Positions 1 to 8,157 of a stretch of 8,157 nucleotides of DNA are shown in pieces (the first letter of the stretch is position 1; each line of letters begins with the position of its first letter). Both the position numbers and the translations under genes were made by a program. A model generated the notes under the pieces. That model was not told the origin of the DNA and ran no database searches. It saw nothing but the letters and a program-made list of their open reading frames with translations. Origin of the DNA: Legionella sp. GTDB taxonomy: Bacteria; Pseudomonadota; Gammaproteobacteria; Legionellales; Legionellaceae. The stretch is taken from assembly GCA_004297865.1 (NCBI GenBank), contig SCSO01000362.1:1-8157 (forward strand), read 5' to 3'.

Positions 1-2
1 GA

Positions 3-3000
3 TCTATTATTCCTGAAGATAAGGCATTTAACCAAAGATTAGCCCTTTATGCTCGTCGTGCCTTATTAAATCAAACAGCAGAAAAATCACTGCAAACCAC
101 CAGTAATGCTCGGAAAATCAACCCACTTAAAGTGGCTTTACAAAATCCCAGTGCGGGCGTTAATCCTGCCATTCAGATTCAAAAAGGATTTAACTTACCT
201 AAATATTCGGCGGCTCAGGATGCCTCTTTACACGACTCTTTAAGAATGAGTCAAATTTTTAATATCGTCCTTGTCCCAGTAGATTTACCTGGTTTCCCAG
301 CATTAACCAAACAATTGGCTGCCTTGAACATCACGCAAATTCAAGACAGCGCTATAAAGAAAATCGAAGATAATGCACATGCTTTTTATGATGGAATCAT
401 TCCCGAGAATTTACCTCGAGGCTTTTACATCGATAAAAAAAGAAATGCCTTATGCTATACCGCAACCCCATCCAAGCTTCCATCTGCACTTGCTCCCGCA
501 TTAGAAAAGCCCAGTGTTTCTCCTGCTCTCTCCTTTGAAGAAGCAAAAACTCTTGTTGAAGACAAGATTGATGACGATAATCTTAAATTGCTATTGAATA
601 GCAAAGAGCCAGAAAAGCAAAAAACTGCCTTAGCCGCTCTTCTAGCAGCTGATGTTAAAGAGTTTAATAATTTTCTAGCGGCACTAAAGCCGGCTGAACT
701 TAATTACATTCTCCCCTTGTTAGCCCAACAAATGATTCTTGGTGGTAAGTCACATTGCTTATTATTTATTAGACTTTTAGCCAGTTGCCCCAGTAAAAAA
801 ATTAGTCTGGAATTTCTCCAAGATCCTATTGCGCAAGAAGCTTTTTTAAATCCACGTGGAATCAAAAATTTACAAAAACTCCTGCAACTTCCAGCAGAAC
901 AAAGAGATTGGTGGAATACTTTAGCGCGCGGACATTTACAAAATAAAAACCAACATTTCGATTTCAATAGTTTCTTTGAAGTCTATACGCAAATCTTTTT
1001 ACCACAAATCACTGAAAAAAATCTTTCTTTATTTAATCCTTGCCCTATCGTGCATCAGGGTCATATTCTGATTACGCTAAATCGCGTTTTAGACATTTTG
1101 GATCATGCGGAAAATCCTCAAGAACAATGTTTAAATCTAGCAGGTCTTGATTGGGGATCGACAGGAGCTCACTATGCAATGACCGAGCGAGGCTTTAAAC
1201 AGGTCGCCTCTTGCATGGAATTATCCAATCCTGAAGATTTAAATACTGCTATATCGCCTATTTATAATCATATAGAAGATCCACAATTATCTCTTAGTCC
1301 CTGGATGTTTCGTTTTATCAGTAAATATTGGAAAAAAGAACTGCGTTTAACAGATATTCAAGAAAGAGTACAAGCGATTCAAAACCTTACTTGGACGCCT
1401 GTGCAAAAAAATCAATTGCTCTTTATTTTAACTTGTAGTTTTACTAACAATGCCGCAGTGACTCTTGATGAATGGAAACAAGCAGTACAAAACTGCATTA
1501 GTAGTTTAAATGGGCTTAATGCCGCTGAGCGTGATGTAGTCTTGCAGTCCCTCACGCGCAGTCATTTATTTAAACCCCAATTAAATATCGGTCAATTGCA
1601 AAAGCTCATTTCCAATTGCATAGAACTGAAGACTTTTGCTCCCGGCAAAGACTTTGCCAATGATATTATTAAACCTTTATGCACTTTATTAGAAAATGAA
1701 GGCTATGAAGTATACCAGCAGTTACAAGAACGTATACAAAAGACGAACCCTTCTTTGGAAGCCAAACCAGCCACTTTCAATATCTTTTTGTCCTATCTTA
1801 GCCTCATACAAAACCAACGTGCTCGCTTAGACTCTCACCTCATCACTATGCTAGCCAAATTGAATGAGTCTGAATTAACTCAAGCCAGTATTGACACGTT
1901 ATTAACTGCCGCGGATAAAGTAAAAGCACAACACGGGGAAGAATATTACTCCGCTCTGTTATTCATTTTAAGCCAAATTAATATTGCTAAAACACCCAAC
2001 CTTCCTAAGCTTTCGCAGATAATCAAATTATTAGACACATTAGCTGCTCCTGAAATTAAAATTGCTCAGGAAGCAGATACTCTAGAAAAGAGAGCAACCT
2101 GGTTTAGAGATTTAATCCTTGATCAAAAATACCTTCCTGGATGTGTACTAGGCTCAGGTGACATTTCCAAGCTTGATGATTTGATTGTTGAAGCTTTGGT
2201 AGAAGCGGTTAAGAAACGTAAAGCCGTTCTAGATATCAGAGCATTAAAACATTCTCTACAAGAAAACTTGCAAAGTTCTTTAGTGCCAGAAGAACTCCGG
2301 TCACAACTTGATAGAGATCTCATGCCTATTTTAGATGCTATGCATGAGTTAGTGACCTTATTGCAATCGCCTAACCCTAAATTCCCGCAAGTAATTGCCA
2401 CGCTCCATGATTATGAGCTTAAAAAGCCCGCCTTATTTGATAATATTTACAAGATTTTCATTGGATCTGCTAAAGGCGATCATCTTCTGAGCTTCATTAT
2501 TACCGGTAAACGTAAAGAAGACGATAATTTCACCAATTCCATTTTTGCAGGAATTCTAATGGGCCTTAATGGCTTATTTGTGAAAAACGTAAATGCCTTT
2601 TTTAATAGCGAAAAAAACCGCGAATTAGTTAAAGATTTAGATGCTAAAACCACTTTCAAATGGATGGAAAGCTTTAACGAAACGCATTCTTTAGGATTTT
2701 TATTTAAAGAAGAACTTGTTGATAAAAAAGTAAGACCCGCCCTTAAGAAAACTTTACTTCAATTGAATACGCAAGATGCAGCTTTTGAAGAAAGTATTTT
2801 AGCAGCAGCAGAAAAATTTGATGAAACCATAGCCTGTGATGTCGCATTAGAAAATTATCGCATCGAAATCGAAGCCATCAGTAATTACCTTAACTTATTA
2901 ATCGAAATCAAAGAGAAAACTCCTGCGCAATTCAATGCCTTTTATATGCAATTGCAAACCGGCCAGTTAGCTCGCCTTACTTATCAACAAAAAGCCCAAC

Positions 3001-3929
3001 TGGTTAATCTTTTGAAAGGCGCTAATCCGGCATTATTAGATGCTTACCTCAATTTAACGATCCAATCCTTAACCAGTAATCCAGAGGCTGACTCTAAGGC
3101 TATTGAACGTGGTATTGAGGGGTTAAAAGCATTGTTCGAACTGGAAGACCTCGAACGCGAAACCCAAATGATGTTTTTCAAAATGAGTTTGGCGCACAAT
3201 CTAAAAAGCGCAAACCCATTCCCATTATCGACTATCAATGAATTAAAAAAATCAGATTTAGAAAATTCCCTCAAATCGGTGATCATCAAAAGCATTATTG
3301 TCATTTTGAGTCATATGACGCCTTTAGATTCCCCAGAATTAATTCAGGATTTAGTGCAAAATAGTCAACAATTCTTAAAAACTCACCCTGAATTAGCACA
3401 ACTTTGTGTAGGCTTGCTAAAACGAGTACAAGGCAATAATCTCAATCGCGACATCATTGCATACAATCAGATTCTGCAACAAATTACTTCCATTAAGGCT
3501 GGATCACGCGCTAAATATGCAAAAATTCTGACGGATTTTGCCAACAACTACAAAGACGATACCGTCAATATTCCTACCTTATTGGAAATCGTTAAAGGTT
3601 TAGCACGTCTAAGTGATGAAAAAGATTTTGACTCGGTATTTAAGTTATTTACTACACCGCCTTATCCTATAGCCCAAACATTAAACACAGCCTTAAGATC
3701 TCTTGATTCAATCAAACTACGTGAATATTGCGCGCACTTTGATACCAATCCTTTTATGGCAAATAATGAATCACGTCCTTTAGCACAACATTTTGCCACT
3801 CATCGTATATATGAAGGCTTAACTGAATTAAAAGATTTAATGCGGGGCGTCAAATTACCGCATCTTTTGCAATTACAGTTAGCCAAACAACTTACTTACA
3901 TTGAAACCTTAGGTTATACCGATGCGCTT
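3..3929 (+). other. N-terminal helical region of unknown fold (protein region)
   Basis: Residues 1-1309 of the visible protein. The translation is a long run of amphipathic, Leu-rich helices separated by short loops with Pro, Asn or Gly, which looks like an alpha-helical repeat or solenoid scaffold, although I find no clear repeat unit by eye. The first 154 residues look like a separate small module ending in a probable beta-hairpin (GFYIDKKRNALCYT, around residues 141-154). A Pro/Ala/Ser-rich linker follows at residues 155-177. Around residues 382-398 lies a Gly- and aromatic-rich segment (LDWGSTGAHYAMTERGF) that interrupts the helical pattern. I recognise no named domain, catalytic motif or membrane segment here. 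A scaffold or target-binding role is inference only. Confidence 0.6.
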
Positions 3930-6900
3930 AATCCTGGTGATTTTAATGGACTTAAAAAATTAACTGCCATGTCACGCACAGATCTTAAAAATCGTGCGGT
4001 CACTCTTTTAGAGCAAATAAGAAAAGCACCGAATGCACAAACCGAAGTCACTCAATTAGAAATGCTGGCTTACTTAAGGGAAATCTACTTCCGTACCACC
4101 GGTTTATTCCCTAATACCACGCAAATGTTGGTTCTTTTATTGGCCTTAAAATGTCCCGACGTTAACCTTTTATTGCGAATTACGACAGGTGAAGGTAAAA
4201 GTCTTAATACGCCAATGCTAGCGGTTTTACAGTGGTTGAAAGGGGGAACGGCTGACGTTTGTACAGCAAACCGCACTTTGCTTAGAAGAGATTATACGAA
4301 TAATGGGGAAGCCTTTTTAAAATTCTTGGATATTCCCTCAACAGTGATACATAGTGACACCCCACCGAGTGAATATAAATTAAACGGAATTAACTACTCA
4401 ACTGTTGAAGATATGTCCCTTTTCCGCTTAGCAGCGAAAGAAGCAAATCTTGAGCATTTAATTCAGAATGGTGGCATGATCCATTTGATTTTAGACGAAT
4501 CCCATGCAGCCCTTTTAGATCAAACCCTACTCTTTAAATTAGTTGCCGAAAATCCAAATCAAGATCATGCAAAACCTAATGATGCAGAATGGGTTTATCC
4601 TTTGGCTTATCAATTTGTTAATTTACCAGCATTCCGCAACCTCAATGCAGACACAGTCTGGGATGAGGATGAGGATTTAGAGCAATTCCGCTTATTCCTC
4701 AACAAACAAATTAATGATCATTACAATGGGGACGCAGATAAACAAAACTTCCTCTTGGCAACAAGTAATACTCAATTAAAACAATGGATTCATGCTAGCT
4801 GTAAAGCAGCCCAATTAGAAGAAGACAAACACTTCATCGTACAACCGATAAAAGTTAAAGATGACGCCGGCATAGAAGTAGTTCAGAAAATCGTTTGTGT
4901 TCCTCTAATAAAAAGCACGCCTAAAAATGGTTGTATATTCACTGGAGGAATTCAACAAGCTTTACATGCTCGCTTAAAAGCTGAACGTAAAGATATGGCT
5001 CCCCTCTTCGTTATTGATGCTGATCCTCCGGTACTAGCAAGTCAATCCGTTCGTGGACTAATCGATTTTTATCAGCAAACCCAAGGATGCTTGGTAGGTA
5101 TTTCTGGAACCCCAGGTAGTGGTATTGACCTAGATTATTTAAATTCATTATTAGGAACGCAAGCGATAAGCGTAGCTCCTTATGCTGGGGATAAACGAAT
5201 CAAAAATGCGCCCCATTTCGCCTTTTCTCGCGAGGAAAAAGTACGCGAAATTAAGTCTATTATTGAAAATTTAAAAAAACCCCTTACCAAACCTTTCTTA
5301 CAGCTTAATCCTGACATTGCCATTCAAACCATTGATGAGCAAGAAGCCTTCATTCACCAGGCTCGTGAGGCATTAGAAGAATGGAATAACTCACAAACAC
5401 AGCCTATTATTCTCTTTTGCGAAGATTTCTCTGAAGTCAGTAAATTGGCACAAGACTTAGAGCACTATAAAGAGCAAGGCTTTAAAATCCAAATGACAAC
5501 CGGAAAAGAAACTCCGGAGGAATTAGAAAAAATCATCAAACAAGCAGGACGAGCTAATACCATTACTATTGGTACGCCTCAATTAGCTATAGGAATTGAT
5601 ATTAATCCCGGCGATCACCCTGAAGGCGCGGTTTGTATTCAGGCGATGGTTGAAAGTGAACGAATGTCGACGCAAATGTGTGGTCGAATTGCACGAAACG
5701 GTAAACCCGGACAGTATTATCCTATTTATCAGATTGATCCACCTAACTCTTTTTGGGATTACATCACCTATTATTTATTCCCCTGGATTTATGAAAATAA
5801 ATGTAAGCAAATCGTGAAGGATCAACAAGAAAAGATCCAATTACAAGCAGCTTTGGATAGAATTTACACCCAGGGTATAGATCAAGCACAGCAGACTTTA
5901 ATGACCCAAATTGATGCCTGGGAAAGTTTGTTAATTGAATTATATCCTAATGATCCTAAAGTCATGCATGATCTGTATCTATGGCGAGAAGAGTTGTTAA
6001 GTGAACTGGCTCATAGTCAGATAACGCATATAACTCAAGATAACCTCGAAGCAAGCATCGCTCAGTTTAAAAATAACCTCAATAGACTATGGGATAATTT
6101 AAAAGAAGACAAATGGGTGGCTAAAGCGCAAAAAGCTACTGGGTTGAACCATGAACAAAGCTTACGCTTAAATGTCTTAAAACAATTGGATTTGACTAAA
6201 GAGTTAAATATTCCGAATGCCCTACCCACTAAAGGAAAACTGCTTGAAGCGAGTTCGGAGAAATTACGCCATTACAACCTACAGTCCATGATTCAGGACA
6301 AAGCAGGGGCAGTCCTGGAATATAGTGAGCCCCCAGCAGAGGAAAAGAAGAAGTTACAGTTCGCACAAATTCGTCAGCTCTTACCCGCGTTGATTACAGA
6401 TCTTTGTGAAGAGTATCCTCATGCTCGAAAGGACCTCAATGGAAAATTACCAGGACAGCAACGTACTCTTTTCCAAATGGTTTCTGAATTATCCGAGGTC
6501 AGTGATGTAGAGATTACTCAGCTTATCGCTAAGATAAAGCCCATTATATTAGAATATAGTCAGCATGTTGCTGAGGAACCTTTAGCCAAACAATTTAGCA
6601 TCAGGGGTATCTTCCTCACTTATTGCAAACTCTTTGAAAATGCCGGTATAAAGCCTTCTGACATGCATTTAAATGATTTGCAAGCCAAGTATGACCAACA
6701 CATTATGTTGAATATAGCTAAACATCTTATGGAAGAATTTTCTTGGGCCGGTCAATCGCCTACGCCTATTCATGGCTTAATTGAACGGCAAGTAGCTTTT
6801 GACGCAGCAAAACGTATCTATGAATTAGCTGAAGAAGTTAAACATGCGAATAATCCACAATCAATTCAAGCCTTGTATGTGGGCCTATTGGAAGAACGCA

Positions 6901-8156
6901 TGAAATTAAAAGATGCTTATTTATTCTCTATCGTTCATAGTTCCCCAAGAGATGTTATTAATGCAACACTTGCTGCCATTGATTCCTTAGATACGGCACC
7001 TCATTGTTCAACAAAATTCCGAGTACAAGCTCATGATTCCGTGTTAAGCAAACATCATTTGCAGAATTTTAGAGTCTATTTAAATTACGTATCCAGTTCC
7101 AATACACTCGCCATCGATCCCGTTTGGCAATATCTTAAAAAGACCTTAGAAAAAATGAGTGGGGAGAATAAGCAAAATACGACTCATCTCATCCATGAGT
7201 TGGCTGAAATAGTGAATCGCTTTAAAACTTATCCTGTTTATGGCAATTACTCTCGACAGCTTAACAACTTAAGCTCTCATTTGGCAGCTGCGATTACAGA
7301 GTTAGAGCAAGAGGATGGCTTAAAAGAAAATCATGAAACGAGTTTATTCAATGAAAAAGAATCACAATTTGCCACACTCTTTAAAGTAAAACCGCAACAG
7401 GTACATATCCGTAAATGCTCTGACGGCATTCAATCCTATATAGAAGTGCAAGTTGAGGATGCCGCTTTACAAGAAGGCTTTACCGGTTATCAATCCCCTG
7501 TACTTACAACCTTAGATAAGGAAAAAGCGCAATTGGTTCAGCATAAAGCACTTTTTGCTAAGCATAAGGCCGATTTACTGGCATTACGTCAAATAGAGAC
7601 TATGGATTGGTTGTTACCTAAATATAAACAAGCCTTTATAGAATTAGGTCAATTAGAGAGTCTCATTAATGTGGATTTAAATTTGCAGGGAAATAATCCT
7701 TTATTGAAAAAGTTTCCTCAGGCTGTTACTGCCATTATTAGTACCATTCAGAGGCTGCATGCTACTGAGGAGATTGATCCACAACTTTTAGGTGTGCTCA
7801 ATCTTAGTCAAGCACAGTATGGACAGTATTTGGCAATCATCGCTCAAAGGGATGAATTACAATCTCATATAGATACTCATACTCAGCGGATTAAAGATGG
7901 TCTTGCTCAATTAGTAGAAATAAGAAAACAGATCGTTGTAGAACAAGAAAAAAATCTGGCAGCTAATAATGTACAAGCTCCATCACCTGGCTTCTTTGAT
8001 AAAGTTAAGCATACTTTCTTACATTACACTTCAAGTTCTACTTTGAGCACTTTACAACGTCAAGAGCAAACTTTGTTATCTCAGCAGGCGGAAAGTGAAA
8101 AAGCGACGACTCATTCTGAGAGTCAATTAAAAACGGTCAAAACATCACTTACCAAC
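3..8156 (+). CDS. Giant SecA-like DEAD motor protein, partial at both ends
   Basis: Frame 3 is open over the complete window: 2718 sense codons with no TAA, TAG or TGA, and no start or stop that bounds the gene. Chance cannot give an open frame of this length in AT-rich DNA, and the translation has consistent bacterial codon use throughout. The protein has three parts: an N-terminal helical region (residues 1-1309), a SecA-type ATPase core (about 1310-1914) and a C-terminal helical and coiled-coil region (about 1915-2718). SecA normally is the cytoplasmic ATPase that pushes preproteins through SecYEG and is 850-900 residues long. This protein is at least three times larger, so a direct role in general secretion is unlikely. 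No signal peptide can be judged because the N terminus is missing, and I see no convincing membrane segment. A very large effector of a Legionellales-type bacterium, or a large protein-remodelling ATPase, is my best inference. The reading frame is certain, the SecA relationship strong, the cellular role unknown. Confidence 0.97.
465..533 (+). other. Pro/Ala/Ser-rich interdomain linker (protein region)
   Basis: Residues 155-177 contain six prolines among Ala, Ser and Leu, between a beta-hairpin-like segment and a new helical, acidic segment starting FEEAKT. Such low-complexity Pro/Ala stretches usually join independently folded domains. I infer a domain boundary here; it is the clearest linker in the N-terminal half. 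Confidence 0.5.
4185..4202 (+). other. Walker A (SecA motif I), TGEGKS
   Basis: Residues T1395-G-E-G-K1399-S1400. SecA proteins carry TGEGKT at this place. The Lys that holds the ATP phosphates and a hydroxyl residue for Mg2+ are both kept, with Ser for Thr. The local context (LLRITTGEGKSLNTPM) matches the SecA pattern of a hydrophobic strand, TGEGKT, then L-T. It lies 25 residues after Q1374; the corresponding gap in E. coli SecA is 21, so a four-residue insertion sits in between. Confidence 0.95.
4260..4292 (+). other. SecA Ia-type motif, CTANRTLLRRD
   Basis: Residues 1420-1430. The SecA family pattern here is V-T-V-N-D-Y-L-A-x-R-D. The visible sequence keeps the Thr, Asn1423, Leu, Arg1429 and Asp1430, and is followed by TNNGEAFLKFLDI, which parallels the SecA stretch in which two Asn and a helix ending in FLGL follow. 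This is one of the strongest pieces of evidence that the motor is SecA-like and not a general DEAD-box RNA helicase. Confidence 0.9.
4494..4505 (+). other. Walker B / DEAD-like box, DESH
   Basis: Residues D1498-E1499-S1500-H1501, preceded by the hydrophobic strand MIHLIL. SecA usually has DEVD here. The Mg2+-coordinating Asp and the catalytic Glu are kept, while the last two positions are changed to a DExH form. The following ALLDQT occupies the place of the SecA SILIDEA segment but without its conserved acidic and Arg residues. Confidence 0.9.
4506..5096 (+). other. PPXD-like insertion between NBD1 motifs II and III
   Basis: About 197 residues separate the DESH box from the SGT motif, close to the size of the preprotein cross-linking domain plus its return strand in SecA. 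Two local SecA landmarks survive. The first is DKHFIVQ at residues 1608-1614, matching the SecA pattern D..YIV. The second is GIQQALHARLKAE from 1649, matching the SecA GLHQA-EAKE helix. The usual SecA VDEHTGR sequence between them is not recognisable; it is replaced by a charged hairpin (VKDDAGIEVVQKIV). A run of five acidic residues (1554-1558) lies near the domain entrance. In SecA this domain clamps the unfolded polypeptide, so its partial survival hints at a polypeptide substrate; that is inference. Confidence 0.75.
5097..5117 (+). other. SecA motif III, GISGTPG
   Basis: Residues 1699-1705. In SecA this motif is GMTGTA, which couples ATP hydrolysis to movement. The SGT core is kept. The preceding segment SQSVRGLIDFYQQTQGCLV parallels the SecA stretch (F-Q-N-Y-F..Y.KL), with the aromatic and Gln positions partly held. 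Confidence 0.9.
5565..5603 (+). other. NBD2 motif V, TIGTPQLAIGIDI
   Basis: Residues 1855-1867. SecA has TIATNMAGRGTDI. Thr1855, Thr1858, Ala1862, Gly1864 and Asp1866 are kept. The SecA Asn after the second Thr is Pro1859, and the Arg of AGRGTDI is Ile1863. The motif is preceded by QAGRANTI, like the SecA QAG...AVTI stretch. The Arg-to-Ile change removes a residue that is nearly invariant in SecA. Confidence 0.88.
5673..5711 (+). other. NBD2 motif VI with arginine finger
   Basis: Residues Q1891-M-C-G1894-R1895-I-A-R1898-N-G1900-K-P-G1903. SecA has QLRGRSGRQGDAG. Gln, both Gly, both Arg and the final Gly are in register, so the arginine finger that completes the ATP site is intact. It is followed by YYPIYQ, in the place of the SecA strand SRFYLS. 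Confidence 0.93.
5745..8156 (+). other. C-terminal helical and coiled-coil region (protein region, incomplete)
   Basis: Residues 1915-2718, continuing past the window. It begins with an aromatic-rich helix (FWDYITYYLFPWIYE) in the place where SecA enters its helical scaffold, but no scaffold, wing or zinc-binding tail can be recognised. Most of what follows is long charged helices rich in Gln, Leu, Glu and Lys. A short beta-like island lies near residues 2463-2490 (VHIRKCSDG then SYIEVQVED). Strong coiled-coil character appears at about 2612-2656, followed by a Pro/Gly break (APSPGFFDK, from 2659) and another charged helix from about 2682 to the window edge. No enzyme motif is recognised. The true C terminus, where a type IV secretion signal would be expected if this is an effector, is not visible. 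Confidence 0.6.
7836..7970 (+). other. Predicted coiled coil (protein region)
   Basis: Residues about 2612-2656 form an unbroken helix with hydrophobic positions (Leu, Ile, Val) spaced in a heptad-like way among Gln, Glu, Arg and Lys, and no Pro or Gly break apart from one Gly. It ends at NLAANN and a Pro-containing turn. Oligomerisation or partner binding is the usual role of such segments; here it is inferred by eye from the pattern. Confidence 0.55.
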
Positions 8157-8157
8157 C

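Larger units (their letters stand above)
3930..5744 (+). other. SecA-like ATPase motor: NBD1, PPXD-like insertion, NBD2 (protein domain)
   Basis: Residues about 1310-1914. The segment follows the SecA order. It opens with a helix resembling the SecA N terminus (LTAMSRTDLKNRA, compare the SecA pattern of L..S..EL...T), then REIYFRTTGLFPNTTQ with Q1374 in the place of the SecA Q-motif glutamine. Walker A TGEGKS follows at 1395-1400, then the Ia-type motif at 1420-1430, the DEAD-like box DESH at 1498-1501, and GISGTPG at 1699-1705 (SecA: GMTGTA). NBD2 has motif IV (PIILFCED, from 1801), motif V (TIGTPQLAIGIDI, 1855-1867) and motif VI (Q1891..GR..R.G). The length, about 605 residues, fits the NBD1-PPXD-NBD2 core of SecA. 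The helical scaffold, wing and zinc-binding tail of true SecA are not recognisable afterwards. All residues expected to bind and hydrolyse ATP are present, so an active ATPase is likely. The substrate is unknown. A diverged SecA paralogue fused into a larger protein is the best reading. Confidence 0.93.

Noticed and set aside
704..967. Antisense open frame of 87 codons on the minus strand
   Set aside because: It lies wholly opposite the continuous frame-3 gene and is Cys/Ser/Lys-rich with no recognisable domain; a shadow of the real gene.
1146..1196. Methyltransferase-like glycine motif (LDWGSTGAHYAMTERGF)
   Set aside because: It superficially resembles the L-D-x-G-x-G-x-G SAM-binding loop, but the following acidic strand and later methyltransferase motifs are not seen, and the rest is helical. 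Not enough to call a domain.
2123..2401. Antisense open frame of 92 codons on the minus strand
   Set aside because: Opposite the giant gene, Ser/Cys-rich composition typical of antisense shadows, no family resemblance.
3044..3304. Antisense open frame of 86 codons on the minus strand
   Set aside because: Opposite the giant gene, no recognisable protein and a composition unlike the real coding frame.
4085..4276. Antisense open frame of 63 codons across the Walker A region
   Set aside because: The sense strand here encodes conserved SecA motifs, which accounts for the sequence constraint; the antisense frame has no support.
5596..5817. Same-strand open frame of 73 codons in another frame
   Set aside because: It overlaps conserved motif V and VI codons of frame 3, so it is an out-of-frame shadow.
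3..8156. Housekeeping secA
   Set aside because: The motor is SecA-like, but the length, the flanking regions, the missing scaffold and tail and the altered signature motifs exclude an ordinary SecA.
1..8157. RNA genes, CRISPR arrays, terminators, insertion sequences
   Set aside because: No direct or inverted repeats, clover-leaf patterns or hairpin-plus-T runs stood out, and the full length is explained by one coding frame.

Overview
The window lies entirely inside one giant protein-coding gene on the + strand. Reading frame 3 (codons beginning at base 3) is open from the first complete codon to the last, 2718 codons without a stop. Neither the start nor the stop codon of the gene is inside the window, so the protein is longer than 2718 residues. 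I see no intergenic gap, RNA gene, promoter, terminator, mobile element or CRISPR array. Residue numbers below count from the first complete codon in the window (residue = codon start / 3).

The recognisable part is a SecA-type ATPase motor in the middle of the protein (about residues 1310-1914, bases 3930-5744). It carries the whole ordered series of SecA landmarks: the N-terminal helix region, a Q-motif glutamine, Walker A (TGEGKS), the SecA Ia-type motif, a DEAD-like box (DESH), remnants of the preprotein cross-linking domain, motif III (SGT), and an NBD2 with motifs IV, V and VI including the arginine finger. This motor is flanked by at least 1309 residues of mostly helical sequence on the N side and at least 804 residues of helical and coiled-coil sequence on the C side, neither of which I can assign to a family. 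Housekeeping SecA is about 850-900 residues, so this is not the general secretion motor but a giant protein that has captured or diverged from it.

The DNA is AT-rich. The protein is rich in Leu, Gln, Asn, Lys and Glu, and TTA is the favoured Leu codon. This, together with giant helical proteins carrying odd enzyme cores, suggests an intracellular gammaproteobacterium of the Legionellales type (Legionella, Berkiella, Coxiella relatives). That assignment is inference from composition and style; Chlamydiae-like or other amoeba-associated bacteria are alternatives. A role as a secreted effector or as an unusual large translocation/remodelling ATPase is plausible but not shown here. The most interesting feature is a SecA motor, apparently still catalytically competent, built into a protein at least three times the size of SecA.
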